A stretch of 64,000 nucleotides of DNA from Rhodanobacter sp. OK091 (GCF_900142825.1 NZ_FRCH01000001.1:1054001-1118000), one strand, 5' to 3'. Positions 1 to 9,594 are shown, counted from the stretch's first letter. Notes: generated by a model from the letters alone, not told the origin. A program made the numbers and translations.

Positions 1-434
1 CCTTCATCCTCAAGGCGCTGGCCGGCAAGAGCGGCGACAGCGTCGGCCAGCTGTCGCCGGCGGCGCGCGATGCGCTGGAAGCGTACGATTTTCCCGGCAA
101 CGTTCGCGAACTGGAGAACATCCTGGAACGCGCCATGGCGATGTGCGACGGCACCGTCATCGATGCAGCCGATCTGATGCTGCCACAGCGCGGTACGCGT
201 GCCGGACATGAGGCGCCACCGGCAGCCGCGGCAGGCCATGAAGCCTCGGCTGCGCCAGCGTCCGCCAGCGCCAGCGCAAACGGCGGTCTCGACGACTACA
301 TCAGCAATCTCGAACGCACTGCCATCGTCAAGGCGCTGGAAGAATCGCGCTACAACAAGACCGCTGCCGCCCGCAAACTCGGCATCACCTTCCGCGCCTT
401 GCGCTACAAGCTGAAGAAGCTCGGCATCGACTGA
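1..434 (+). CDS. pilR: Sigma-54 response regulator, C-terminal part (PilR-like)
   Basis: The gene enters from the left edge; 143 residues remain, read from base 3. Visible first is the tail of the AAA+ sigma-54 interaction domain with the motif FPGNVRELENILERA, then an Ala/Ser-rich linker of about 50 residues, then a Fis-type helix-turn-helix (NKTAAARKLGITFRALRYKL) ending in LKKLGID. The GLDDYI..LERTAI..ALEE lead-in and the FRALRYKLKKLGI end are typical of PilR, which activates pilin transcription with sigma-54 together with the sensor PilS. Receiver and Walker motifs lie outside the window. Another NtrC-family member cannot be excluded. It converges with the permease genes to the right. Confidence 0.8.
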   Translation, partial: FILKALAGKSGDSVGQLSPAARDALEAYDFPGNVRELENILERAMAMCDGTVIDAADLMLPQRGTRAGHEAPPAAAAGHEASAAPASASASANGGLDDYISNLERTAIVKALEESRYNKTAAARKLGITFRALRYKLKKLGID

Positions 435-446
435 GCCCCGCTTCCC

Positions 447-549
447 GTAGGAGCCCACCCTGCGGGCAATGCCCTTGTGGGAGCGACTTCAGTCGCGATG
501 CCTTTTCGCCAAATTGAAGAGCATCGCGACTGAAGTCGCTCCCACAAGG
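447..549. repeat. GTAG-headed palindromic repeat, possible two-way terminator
   Basis: A 29-base perfect inverted repeat has arms at 473-501 and 521-549 around a 19-base loop. Each arm holds the word GAGCGACTTCAGTCGCGA, itself a smaller palindrome. Just upstream, at 447-467, a GTAG tetranucleotide precedes another small stem (GAGCCCACC/GCGGGC). GTAG-headed palindromes of this kind are the REP-type elements of Xanthomonadales. It sits between two convergent genes and could end transcription from both sides, although there is no clear T-run. Confidence 0.75.
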
Positions 550-562
550 TGCAAATTACCGC

Positions 563-1822
563 TCACACCGAGCGCGTCGCCTCCACCGGTGGTACCGCGG
601 CGGCTCGTCGCGCCGGGCCCAACACCGCCAGCTGGCCCAGCAGCCACAGCAGCACCGCGCCGACTCCGAGCACCCACAGCGGCATCCGCGGCAGTTCGTA
701 GTGCGTCATCAACGACAGATTCGCGGCCACCCCGAGTATCACGCCCAGCACCACGCCGATGCCGACGATCAAGGCGTTCTCGGTCTGGAAATAACGCAGA
801 ATGTCGCCACGCGTCGCGCCCAGTGCGCGCCGCACCCCGATGGATCGGCGCCGCTGGCCGACCCAGAAACTGCTCAGCCCCACGATGCCGCCAGCCGTCG
901 CCAGCAGCAACAGCACGCAGATCGCCGCCATCATGATCGCCACGCCGCGATCGGTGCCGTAGGCCTTCGTGCGTGCCTGAGCCAGCGTGACCACGCCATC
1001 CTCCGGGCTGATCAAGCGCAGGCGACTCTGAGCAACCAAGGCAGCTGGTGCCGCATGCAGTACCGCGTCCAGTTGCCCCGGCTGCGCGCGCACCAGATAA
1101 ACCACCCCGCCGTTATAGGCTGCCCCGTCGTCGGGACTGGCGTAACGCGCCGGCACCAGCACCGTGTCCTCGTCGATCGAACGGGTCGAGCTACCGACGT
1201 AACCGCCTTCCAGCCGATCGATCATGCCGATGATCGTGCTCGGGCCGTCGTCATTGAGATAGACGCGCTGACCCACCGCCGCACCGCCAGGGAAGAGCTT
1301 ATGTGCCAGGTCGCGCGTAATGAGGATCACCGCCGGCATCAATTTGCTGTATGGACCGAGGCTGCCGATCTCGTCTGCACGGAAATTGCGGCCAGCCACC
1401 AGCGAGATGCCGAACGTGTCGAGCGCGTGCTCGTCGGCAAAATAGGAAAGCGCCAGCTGCGGCCTCGTCGTCTGCGCGACCTGATGCTTGATGCGCACCA
1501 GCCCGCCCCCGCCCTCTTCCATCGGATAGGCTTCGCTGGCAAATGCGTCGCGCACGCCCGGCAGGCTGCGCAAAGTCGCCAGGTCGGCGCCCATCTGCGC
1601 ATCGATATGCGGCACGTCCGGCTGGCCGATCCACTTGTTGTTGATCGCAAACAGATGTGCCTCGTCAGTGCCGGTCGGTCGCGACAGATGCACCACCCGC
1701 GTCTTGACGATGAACAGCGCGTTGCTGACCACCGCCAGGGTCAGCGCGATCTGCAGCACGATGAGCAGCGTGGCCATCTTGTGCCGGCGCAGCGCGGCGA
1801 GGATCGGTCGTATCTGGATCAT
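563..1822 (-). CDS. FtsX/MacB-type ABC transporter permease
   Basis: A 419-residue inner-membrane protein. One transmembrane helix near residues 17-40 (TLLIVLQIALTLAVVSNALF) is followed by a large periplasmic MacB-type core, then three helices in the C-terminal third (about 290-405) with the FtsX signature region containing RRRSIGVRRALGAT. This is the layout of MacB/FtsX permeases that couple ATP hydrolysis to movement of periplasmic substrates. It begins 10 bases after the stop of the upstream permease at 1833-3152, so the two are one transcript and probably a heterodimer. No ATPase or MacA-like adaptor is encoded nearby, so substrate and partner are unknown. Confidence 0.85.
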   Translation of the reverse strand: MIQIRPILAALRRHKMATLLIVLQIALTLAVVSNALFIVKTRVVHLSRPTGTDEAHLFAINNKWIGQPDVPHIDAQMGADLATLRSLPGVRDAFASEAYPMEEGGGGLVRIKHQVAQTTRPQLALSYFADEHALDTFGISLVAGRNFRADEIGSLGPYSKLMPAVILITRDLAHKLFPGGAAVGQRVYLNDDGPSTIIGMIDRLEGGYVGSSTRSIDEDTVLVPARYASPDDGAAYNGGVVYLVRAQPGQLDAVLHAAPAALVAQSRLRLISPEDGVVTLAQARTKAYGTDRGVAIMMAAICVLLLLATAGGIVGLSSFWVGQRRRSIGVRRALGATRGDILRYFQTENALIVGIGVVLGVILGVAANLSLMTHYELPRMPLWVLGVGAVLLWLLGQLAVLGPARRAAAVPPVEATRSV

Positions 1823-1832
1823 CCTGCTTTTT

Positions 1833-3152
1833 TCATCCGTTCGACTTCAGCTGCCACGCCGGCTGCACTTGGGCGGCGCGCCAGGTGGGATAAAGCGCGG
1901 CAATCAGTGTGGTGAGCACCGCGACCAGCACCGTCAGCAGCAGGAGCGACGCATCCAGTCGTGCCAGCCGGGCAACCGCCGGTTCGAACACCGAGCCGAC
2001 GCCGGCCATGCCCAGCATCGTCAGCAGCAGTCCCAGCAGGCCGCCAGCCAACCCTATCGCCGCCGCTTCGGTCAGAAACTGGCGATATATCGCACCGCGC
2101 GACGCGCCCAGCGCGCGACGCACACCGATCTCCGGCGCGCGGCGCATGAAGCGGGCCAGCATCAGCCCCACCACGTTGACGAGGCAGATCAGCAAAAAGC
2201 TCAACGAGACGATCATCGACAGCGCCGAGGCCTTTGGCACGACTTTCATCACGTGCAGCCATTGCCCGACATCGGACAGGCGCACGTTCGGCGGCCAGGT
2301 AAAGCGGCCGACACGCTGCTGTTCGGCCGCGTAGTTGTGCAGCCAGTCACGGTAGCGCTCCACATCAGCACGCGTGGGCAGCTCCACCCACGCGACGATC
2401 CACGCGCATCCGCTGTGCAATACGCCCTCCCAGTTCGTCAGGTCGGGATCGACGGAGTTCGTGCTGCAATAGAAATTGCCGCTGGTGGCCTTCTGCAGAT
2501 CGATGGCACGACTGAACGGGAGGTAGAGCTGGCGGGGATGGCTGAAGGGATACCACGTGCTGGTCACATCGAAGAAGCGCGGGCTGGGATTCCAATCGCC
2601 CAGCACGCCCACGATGCGATAGTTGCGCGCGTCGAGATTGATCTCGCGACCCACGCTGTCGGTGCCACCGAACAGCTTCTGGTTGAGCGCGGCGCTGATC
2701 ACCACGACGGCCGCGCGTTGATCGTCGTCGCTGGCCGACCAGCTACCGCCGTAACGGAACGGCGCGTCAAACATCGCGAAGAAGTCATGGCTGACCGCGT
2801 CGCCCTCCAGCGAAAGCGGCTGCTGTGCGTCATCCGGCAGTACTGTCCACCTGCTGCCGTAGATCAACACCTGCCGCCGCGCTTGCCGCGCGTGCAGCAA
2901 TGCCACGGCGTCGGTGTAGTTGAGCATCTCCGGCGGCTCGCCTTTCCAGTTGTGCGCCGGGCCGAAGCTGTCGATCTGCGGCACGAACAGCTGGTTCGAT
3001 TTCCACGGGATCGGGTCGGCCGCGGTGGCACGGAACACCGCGAAGGTGACCATGCAGGTGGCCACACCACAGCCCATCAACACCACCACAAGTGCCGTCA
3101 AAGCCTTGCTGCGCCGGCAACTGCGCAGCGCCAGATCGAAGTAATACGTCAA
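1833..3152 (-). CDS. FtsX/MacB-type ABC transporter permease
   Basis: Second member of the permease pair, about 439 residues. An N-terminal helix (LTALVVVLMGCGVATCMV) is followed by a MacB-like periplasmic domain and three C-terminal helices, with RRAPEIGVRRALGAS in the FtsX domain. I chose the TTG at 3152 because AGGGGG lies 8 bases upstream; the frame stays open to 3197, but the extra residues look non-coding. The downstream permease starts 10 bases after this stop. The pair share architecture but differ clearly in sequence, as expected of heterodimeric half-transporters. Substrate unknown. Confidence 0.82.
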   Translation of the reverse strand: MTYYFDLALRSCRRSKALTALVVVLMGCGVATCMVTFAVFRATAADPIPWKSNQLFVPQIDSFGPAHNWKGEPPEMLNYTDAVALLHARQARRQVLIYGSRWTVLPDDAQQPLSLEGDAVSHDFFAMFDAPFRYGGSWSASDDDQRAAVVVISAALNQKLFGGTDSVGREINLDARNYRIVGVLGDWNPSPRFFDVTSTWYPFSHPRQLYLPFSRAIDLQKATSGNFYCSTNSVDPDLTNWEGVLHSGCAWIVAWVELPTRADVERYRDWLHNYAAEQQRVGRFTWPPNVRLSDVGQWLHVMKVVPKASALSMIVSLSFLLICLVNVVGLMLARFMRRAPEIGVRRALGASRGAIYRQFLTEAAAIGLAGGLLGLLLTMLGMAGVGSVFEPAVARLARLDASLLLLTVLVAVLTTLIAALYPTWRAAQVQPAWQLKSNG

Positions 3153-3202
3153 CAAGAACACCCCCTGAGTAACCGTTCTGCATGGGACGCGAAACAATCA
3201 GG

Positions 3203-4765
3203 CTAGCTGCCGTTGTCGACCGCCTTCAGTGCCTTGCGCAGCGTGCGCAGAAGTACCTGCGTGGTGACCGGCTTGTCGACTACGTAGAGGTGCTCCAGCG
3301 GTGGCATTTCCTGGAGGTCCTGCGTTGCGCCGGGACGCGTCAGCAGGATCACCGCGCCGCCGTAGCCATGCTCGATCAACGCGGCCAGCGTACGCACGCC
3401 GGTGAACAGGTTCATGTCCGCATCCAGCACCACCAGGTCGGGCAGTCCGCCAGCCTCGATCCATTGCAGCGCGGCAGTGCCGCTCTGGCTGGCATGCGCC
3501 TGATAGCCATAGGCATCGAGCGTATCGGCCAGCAGGGACAGCTGGCCGGCCTCTTCCACCACCACCAGCACACGTTCGGCGGCACCTTCCAGGCTGTCGC
3601 GATCGTCCTGCTGGTCGTTGTCCGCCACCGTTTCCTCCAGCGGGATATACAAGTCGAAGCGGGTGCCGCGGCCCGGTGCGCTGTCGACCCGCATCACGCC
3701 GCCATGGCTGTTGACGATGCGTTGGCACGACACCAGGCCCAATCCGGTACCGGCTTCCTTGGTGGTGAAGAACGGTTCAAAGAGATGATCCAGCACTATC
3801 TGATCCATGCCGGGGCCGCTGTCGATCACGCTGATCTGCAGGTAATGGCATGACCGCGACGGCTCTTCGGGCTGGAAGAAATCTTCTGCCAGCTCGGTCT
3901 GTGCCGTCTCGATGCGCAGGCTGCCACCGTCCGGCATGGCCTGGATCGCATTCAGGCACAGGTTGAGCAGGCATTGCTGCAGTTCGGTGTGGTTGCCCTC
4001 GAAGGACAACTCGGGGTCGTCGATGACCAGTTCCATCGACACCGTGTGCGGCACGCTGCCTTGCATCAGCAGATCGAACGCACTGAACAGCGCGCCCAGC
4101 TTCACCAGTTCCGCGCGTCGTGCCCCGCGTGCGAAGGACAGCATCGAGTGCACCATGTCCAGGCCGCGCTTGCCGCAATCGCGCACCAGCTTTCCCAGCC
4201 TCGCCAGACGTGGATCGTGTTGGTAGTCCTGCAGACTGTCACCGGCCAGCAGCAGCGGCTGCAGCAGGTTGCGCAAGTCGTGGCTGAGGCCGCCCGCGAG
4301 CATCGCCAGACTCTCGAAACGTTGCGCGCGGATCAGCTCCGACTCCGCCCGGCGGCTGGCCCGCCGCGCCTCGGCTTCACTCAAGGCACGGCGCACCGCG
4401 CTGGCCAGCCGGGCCGGGTTCTGCTTGAGGATGTAATCGGTGGCGCCGTTGCGCAATGCTTCGATCGCCGCTTCTTCACCCAGTGTGGCGGAGACGAAGA
4501 TGAAGGGAAGATCCTCGTCGCGCTTGCGCAGCAGATCGAGTGCATGCTGGCCGGAAAAGCCCGGCATGCTGAGGTCGGACAACACGATGTGCGGCTTGAA
4601 CTCGTCCAGCGCAGTGACGAAGCGCGCCTTGTCATCGACCCGTCGCGCTTCATAGGCAATGCTGTCGGCATCGAGCTCGGCCAATATCAGCTCGGCATCG
4701 AGTTCGTTGTCCTCGACCTGTAGCACACGGATGGTCGGCATTGCCCGAAGCTGCCGGTTTGGCAT
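3203..4765 (-). CDS. Hybrid sensor kinase: REC-HisKA-HATPase-REC
   Basis: A 520-residue cytoplasmic signalling protein with no membrane segment. Order: a receiver domain (about 12-125, phospho-acceptor Asp64 in VLSDLSMPG), a histidine-kinase dimerisation helix with H-box GGLSHDLRNLLQP, an ATPase domain with N-box NLCLNAIQAM, G1 DSGPGMD and FFTTKEAGTGLGL, and a second receiver (about 390-510; Asp in VVLDADMN, Lys in VVDKPV). The first receiver would feed signals from another kinase into this one. AGGA about 7 bases upstream supports the ATG at 4765. It follows the regulator at 4853-5299 on the same strand, so the three genes form a phosphorelay cluster. Output unknown. Confidence 0.88.
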   Translation of the reverse strand: MPNRQLRAMPTIRVLQVEDNELDAELILAELDADSIAYEARRVDDKARFVTALDEFKPHIVLSDLSMPGFSGQHALDLLRKRDEDLPFIFVSATLGEEAAIEALRNGATDYILKQNPARLASAVRRALSEAEARRASRRAESELIRAQRFESLAMLAGGLSHDLRNLLQPLLLAGDSLQDYQHDPRLARLGKLVRDCGKRGLDMVHSMLSFARGARRAELVKLGALFSAFDLLMQGSVPHTVSMELVIDDPELSFEGNHTELQQCLLNLCLNAIQAMPDGGSLRIETAQTELAEDFFQPEEPSRSCHYLQISVIDSGPGMDQIVLDHLFEPFFTTKEAGTGLGLVSCQRIVNSHGGVMRVDSAPGRGTRFDLYIPLEETVADNDQQDDRDSLEGAAERVLVVVEEAGQLSLLADTLDAYGYQAHASQSGTAALQWIEAGGLPDLVVLDADMNLFTGVRTLAALIEHGYGGAVILLTRPGATQDLQEMPPLEHLYVVDKPVTTQVLLRTLRKALKAVDNGS

Positions 4766-4852
4766 GTTGATTCCTGCGACTACTCATTAAGAAGCTTTGC
4801 AGGCGTTTGCACGCCCGTTGGAACTGCGCCCCCTCTCTTTACCGCCACCCGG

Positions 4853-5299
4853 TCAATCCTTCTCGGGCGCCTGATTCAATACGGCCCAAAACTGTCCCAG
4901 CGTGCGCACCGCATCGAAAAACTGATCCACATCGACCGGCTTGATCACATACGCATTGGCACCAAGATCCCAGCTGCGCGCCAAATCGCTTTCCTCGCGC
5001 GAGGAAGACAGAATCACCACCGGAATCCGCCGCAGCCGCTCATCGCTGCGCATCTGGGTCAGCACATCCAGCCCGTTCATGCGCGGCATCTTGATGTCCA
5101 GCAGTACCACGGCCGGATCGCCCGGCTCGCGCGATGCCCATGCTCCCCGCGCATAAAGATAGTCCAGGCATTCCACCCCGTCTTCCACGTGCACCACCGG
5201 ATTGACCAGGTGCGCCTCGCCCAGCGCGTCCATCGCCATCTCGGCATCGGCGGTGCTGTCCTCAACCAGCAGGATGGTGCGCAGGTCCTTCTTGTTCAT
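4853..5299 (-). CDS. Single-domain response regulator, Rcp1-like
   Basis: A 148-residue stand-alone receiver domain without an output domain. The acidic pocket is in LLVEDSTAD, the phospho-acceptor is Asp68 in VVLLDIKMPRMNG, the switch Ser/Thr stretch is VVILSSSREESD and the conserved Lys is in YVIKPVDVDQF. The extra loop after the third helix (YLYARGAWASREPGDP) is typical of Rcp1-type partners of phytochrome-like kinases. Its ATG overlaps the stop of the upstream kinase by 4 bases (ATGA), so translation is coupled and that kinase is the probable phosphodonor. Confidence 0.9.
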   Translation of the reverse strand: MNKKDLRTILLVEDSTADAEMAMDALGEAHLVNPVVHVEDGVECLDYLYARGAWASREPGDPAVVLLDIKMPRMNGLDVLTQMRSDERLRRIPVVILSSSREESDLARSWDLGANAYVIKPVDVDQFFDAVRTLGQFWAVLNQAPEKD

Positions 5300-7089
5300 G
5301 CTCGACTCTCGATAGGTGCGCCAGCCGCATCGGTGGCCGGCAGTGAAAAATGGAAGCGGGCCCCCTGCCCCGGTTCGGCTTCCGCCCAGACCCGCCCGCC
5401 ATGACGGGCCACGATCCGCCGAACATTCGCCAATCCGATACCGTTGCCCGGAAAGTCCGAAGCGCGATGCAGGCGCTGGAACACGCCGAACAGCTTGTCC
5501 GCATATTGCATGTCGAAGCCGGCGCCGTTGTCGGCCACGGTGAATTCGTAGTCGCCACGTCGCCCCTGCTGCACGCTCACTTCAATCTGCGCCACCTCGC
5601 AGTGGCCGGTGTACTTGACCGCGTTGCCGAGCAGATTCTGCCATACCGTCCGCAGCATGTTCTCGTCACCGATCACCATCGGCAACGGCGCGATCTTCCA
5701 TACGATACGCCGATCCTGCGCCTCCGATTCGGCCAGCGAACGGGCCTCGTCGACCACCGACTGCATGTCGATCGCCTGCAGCCGCAATGGGCCGCGGCCA
5801 AGCCGCGAAAACACCAGCAGATCGTCGATCAACTGGGCCATGCGCTGGGCCGAACCGGCAATGACCTCGATGTAGTGATTGGCCTTTTCGTCGGCGTGGC
5901 CGCCCAGATGATGTTCCAGCTTGCGCGCGAACCCCGAGATGTGGCGCAACGGCGCGCGCAGATCGTGCGATACCGAATAACTGAACGCCTCCAGCTCGCG
6001 GTTGACGTCGGAGATCTGGGCCACCTTGCCTTCGAGCTGGCGATTGAGCTCGCTCACCTTCTGTTCGGCCAGTGCGCGCGTGGTGACATCGCTCACCGTC
6101 AGCAGCAGCGCCGGCGCATCGGTGTCCTGTTGCTGCAGGCGGCGCGCATTGATCACCACGTGGCGGTCGACGCCGTCGACGGTGCGCTGGATCACGTCGT
6201 GATCCCACAATTCGCGATCGCGCAACAGCACGTCGTTCAACCGCTGCAGCAGGACATTGTCGTTCCACGCACCGTCGCCGATGCCGGCCAGCGGCTGGGC
6301 GTTCCGGCCAGGGTCCATCCCGTACAGTTCGCGGAAGGCGTTGTTGACCAGCAAGCTGTTCAGATCCTTGTCGAACAGCGCGATCGGCTCGCGCACGGCC
6401 TGGAAAATCAGCTGCGAACGCAGCACCGCCCGCCCTTCGCGGGTTTCGGCCAGCCGACGCTGGCCGATCTGCCGTTCGGACATGACCACGATGATCGTCA
6501 ACAGCAGCAGTTGGGCCAGGGCGGTGATGCTGAGCACCACACGGCCATTGAAAGCCTGCTTCGCGGCGTTCGCCTGACGCGCCCCCAGCAGGCTGTCCTC
6601 ATTGTGCACAATGGCAGCGATCTCGCTGTCGATCGCGAACAGATCGCCGCCATCGCGCAACGATTGCCGCGCGCCCGCCGCATCGCCGTGCTGCAGACGC
6701 GACAGCGCCTGATTCATCAAGGTGATGCGGCCATCCGCTCCGCTTTCCAGCGCACTGATCGCCGTCTGCTGATCCGGATTGTCCAGCGTCATGGTGCGCA
6801 GTTGCCGCAGCAGCGCTGGCACTTGCTGGCTGGCCAGCAGGGCACACTTGCGGGTCGAGTCATTGCCGTCGCCGGACAGCAGCCGGTAGCTCGCCGACTC
6901 GCTGTCCTGCATCATGTAAGCGATCTGATAGGTGACCGATTTCACCGTGTTGGAATGAGTCACCCAGGCGGCGGCCCGCTGCGTATCACGCGAATTGCTG
7001 AGCGTGACTACATAGGGCAGCGCCACGATGACCAACACCGCCAGCAGCATGCCGACGGTGCTCCAGCGCAGGCTCCCTCTCACTTTCAT
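5296..7089 (-). CDS. Membrane sensor kinase: CHASE3-PAS-HisKA-HATPase
   Basis: A 597-residue inner-membrane histidine kinase. A first helix near residues 13-32 (STVGMLLAVLVIVALPYVV) and a second near 187-206 (VLSITALAQLLLLTIIVVM) bracket a helical periplasmic CHASE3-type domain. A PAS domain follows, then a short coiled coil, the H-box FSYSVSHDLRAPLRHISGF, and the ATPase motifs NLLGNAVKYT, DNGAGFD and GNGIGLANV. The H-box flanks resemble bacteriophytochrome-type kinases, matching the Rcp1-like regulator that overlaps its stop codon. I chose the ATG at 7089 because it directly precedes the first helix; a TTG 81 bases upstream is also in frame. Signal unknown. Confidence 0.88.
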   Translation of the reverse strand: MKVRGSLRWSTVGMLLAVLVIVALPYVVTLSNSRDTQRAAAWVTHSNTVKSVTYQIAYMMQDSESASYRLLSGDGNDSTRKCALLASQQVPALLRQLRTMTLDNPDQQTAISALESGADGRITLMNQALSRLQHGDAAGARQSLRDGGDLFAIDSEIAAIVHNEDSLLGARQANAAKQAFNGRVVLSITALAQLLLLTIIVVMSERQIGQRRLAETREGRAVLRSQLIFQAVREPIALFDKDLNSLLVNNAFRELYGMDPGRNAQPLAGIGDGAWNDNVLLQRLNDVLLRDRELWDHDVIQRTVDGVDRHVVINARRLQQQDTDAPALLLTVSDVTTRALAEQKVSELNRQLEGKVAQISDVNRELEAFSYSVSHDLRAPLRHISGFARKLEHHLGGHADEKANHYIEVIAGSAQRMAQLIDDLLVFSRLGRGPLRLQAIDMQSVVDEARSLAESEAQDRRIVWKIAPLPMVIGDENMLRTVWQNLLGNAVKYTGHCEVAQIEVSVQQGRRGDYEFTVADNGAGFDMQYADKLFGVFQRLHRASDFPGNGIGLANVRRIVARHGGRVWAEAEPGQGARFHFSLPATDAAGAPIESRA

Positions 7090-7179
7090 GTGGATTGAAG
7101 CATCGGCCAACCCGACGTGGAAAAGACTGCGGGCATTCTGGCATGTTTCCGCCAACCGCCCATGAAGCAAGGGCGATGC

Positions 7180-9531
7180 CTATTTGCCGTATCGACTCAT
7201 CGCGGCTGGCCGCGCCGCATCGCTCCTGCCCCAGTCCCGGTTCGGCTCGGCCTGCATGCTGAAATGCAGTTCACCGCCAGCCAGGATTTCAGCGTGGTGC
7301 AGATAGGTGCGCTCCAGCGGCTTGCCGTTGAGCGTTACCGCGCCGACATACGGATGCGCGTCATCCAGCGGCGTGGCGCTTACGGTGAATGTGTGCCCAT
7401 TGCTGAGGTGGATCGCGGCCTTCGCCACGAACGGCCGGCCGATCGCATATTCGTCGCTGGCTGGCGTCACCGGATAAAAGCCCAGCGCGGTGAAAACATA
7501 CCAGGCCGACATCTGACCGAGATCGTCGTTGCCGGCCAGTCCGTCCGGCCGCGCTGCGTACTGGCTATCCATGATCTGCTTCAGCCTGGCCTGGGTTTTC
7601 CAGGCCGCACCGGCGTAGTCGTACAGGTAGGCGATATGGTGGCTGGGCTCGTTGCCGTGTGCGTACCAGCCGATCAAGCCGGTGATGTCCTCGACGTTCT
7701 TGAAATGGGTCGGATCGACCTTGGCGTCGAACAGCTGGTCGAGCTTGTCGATGAACTTCGCGTCGCCGCCCAGCGCACCGATCAGACCGGCGATATCCTG
7801 CGGCACGTACCACGAGTACTGCCACGCATTGCCTTCGGTGTAATCGCTGCCGTAACCGGCCGCTTCCGGATTGAACGGTTCGCGGAACTTGCCGTCACCC
7901 AACCGTGCCCGCATGAAGCCGGTCTGTGCATCCCACGCGTGGCGCCAGTTGCCCGCGCGCTGCTGGAACGTGGCGGCGGTATCGCTCTTGCCCATCGCCT
8001 TGGCCATCTGCGCCAGCGACCAGTCGTCGTAAGCGTATTCCAGCGTCTTCGACGCGGCCTCCGGTTCCTTGTCGATCGGCACGTAACCGAGCTTCATGTA
8101 ATCGGCAAGGTCGCCATACGGCGCATAAGTGGCGCTGGCCACCATCGCCCGCATCGCCGCATCCGCGTCGAAACCGCGCACGCCCTTGATGTACGCATCG
8201 GCGATCACCGGCACGGCGTGATAACCGATCATGCACCACGTCTCCAGACCCTGGTACGCCCATATCGGCAGGATGCCGAACGGGCTGGCCTCGCGCGCGG
8301 CAATCAGCGAGCGGATGAAGTCGGTGCTGCGCCCGGGATTCAGCAGCACCATCAGCGGCTGCTGTGCGCGGTATACATCCCACAGCGACCAGGTCGAGTA
8401 GAACTCGAAGCCGTTCGCCCGATGCACCGCGTGATCCGGCCCGCGATAGTCGCCATTGACGTCCATGCTCAGCGTCGGCGACAGCATCGCGTGGTACAGC
8501 GCCGTATAGAAACTGGTGCGGGTAGCCGCCGGCCCATCCACGTCGATCACCGCCAGCGCCTTGTCCCAGGCGGCTTTTGCTTCGGCGCGACGCGCATCGA
8601 AATCCCAGCCCTGACCGTCCTGATCCAGATTGGCGATGGCGTTCGCCTCGCTTGCCGGCGAAATCGCCACTTTCACTTCCAGCGGTTTCTTCAGCTGGCC
8701 GAAATCGAACACGCCGATCAGCGCGCGGCCATTCTGCGCATCGGCGTCCTCGGCCTGATTGCCCGGCCCCTTGAAGCCCTTGTAGACAAGGTCGGTCTCC
8801 CGGTCGAGCAGCTCGCGCGAGGTCATCGGCTGCGAGAAACGCAGCGCAAAGCACAGCTCGCGTCCCGGCGCCCAGCCACGGGTGCCGCGGCAACCGGTGA
8901 CGGTGCCATCGGCGTGCACGCGCAGGTTGGCCCACAACACCTTGCCGGGGTAGTCATAGATGCTGGGACGCAGATCGAGCAGCACATGCGCAGGCTTGTT
9001 CGCCGGGAAGGTGTAACGATGCCAGCCGATCCGCCGCCCGGCGGTGAGTTCGGCGCGCACGCCGTAGTCGCTCAAGGTCACCCCGTAATACCCGGCTTGC
9101 ACCAGCTCGCTGTCGTGCGAAAAACGCGAGCGGTAGCCGCTGCCTGGCTTGGCCGGGTCGCCCGGCTCCAGCTTCACCTCGCCCGCGATCGGCATCACCA
9201 GCACGTCGCCGAGATCCGAATGCCCGGAGCCGGAAAAATGCGTGTGCGCGAAACCCATGATGCTGGTGTCGGCGTATTGATAGCCGGCGGCCCACTTGTA
9301 GGCATGCTTGAAATCCGGCATCGCCGTGTCCGGCGACAGCTGGACCATCCCGAACGGCACCGTGGCGCCGGGAAACGTATGGCCGTCGCCACCGGTGCCG
9401 ATGCGCGGATCGACGGCCGCGGCGTGGCCGCCCGCCCGGTCCGAGGCCCATGTGGCCCCGGGCGCCAAGGTGGCCATGCTGAACGCGGCGCCGAGCAGAC
9501 AGGGAATTACATCACGCAAACGGACAATCAT
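7180..9531 (-). CDS. Secreted GH92 alpha-mannosidase
   Basis: A 783-residue exported glycoside hydrolase. The N-terminus has a signal peptide (CLLGAAFSMATLAPGATWA, cleavage near Ala-Ser), so it acts in the periplasm or outside. The mature start, DPRIGTGGDGHTFPGATVPF, is the hallmark N-terminal motif of family GH92, calcium-dependent exo-alpha-mannosidases, often alpha-1,2. FSGSGHSDLGD, the NEPSHHIAYLYDYAG block and GNDDLGQMSAWYVF are also conserved in the family. It is divergent from the LacI regulator whose operon encodes uptake and breakdown of the released sugar, so it should supply mannose from N-glycans or mannans. The ATG at 9531 starts the signal peptide; an in-frame TTG lies 6 bases upstream. 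Confidence 0.92.
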   Translation of the reverse strand: MIVRLRDVIPCLLGAAFSMATLAPGATWASDRAGGHAAAVDPRIGTGGDGHTFPGATVPFGMVQLSPDTAMPDFKHAYKWAAGYQYADTSIMGFAHTHFSGSGHSDLGDVLVMPIAGEVKLEPGDPAKPGSGYRSRFSHDSELVQAGYYGVTLSDYGVRAELTAGRRIGWHRYTFPANKPAHVLLDLRPSIYDYPGKVLWANLRVHADGTVTGCRGTRGWAPGRELCFALRFSQPMTSRELLDRETDLVYKGFKGPGNQAEDADAQNGRALIGVFDFGQLKKPLEVKVAISPASEANAIANLDQDGQGWDFDARRAEAKAAWDKALAVIDVDGPAATRTSFYTALYHAMLSPTLSMDVNGDYRGPDHAVHRANGFEFYSTWSLWDVYRAQQPLMVLLNPGRSTDFIRSLIAAREASPFGILPIWAYQGLETWCMIGYHAVPVIADAYIKGVRGFDADAAMRAMVASATYAPYGDLADYMKLGYVPIDKEPEAASKTLEYAYDDWSLAQMAKAMGKSDTAATFQQRAGNWRHAWDAQTGFMRARLGDGKFREPFNPEAAGYGSDYTEGNAWQYSWYVPQDIAGLIGALGGDAKFIDKLDQLFDAKVDPTHFKNVEDITGLIGWYAHGNEPSHHIAYLYDYAGAAWKTQARLKQIMDSQYAARPDGLAGNDDLGQMSAWYVFTALGFYPVTPASDEYAIGRPFVAKAAIHLSNGHTFTVSATPLDDAHPYVGAVTLNGKPLERTYLHHAEILAGGELHFSMQAEPNRDWGRSDAARPAAMSRYGK

Positions 9532-9594
9532 CGTCAATCCCGCCTTTGGTACGATTCAAAAGGGCACGCTAACACCCGTTGCCGAACAAGGCAT

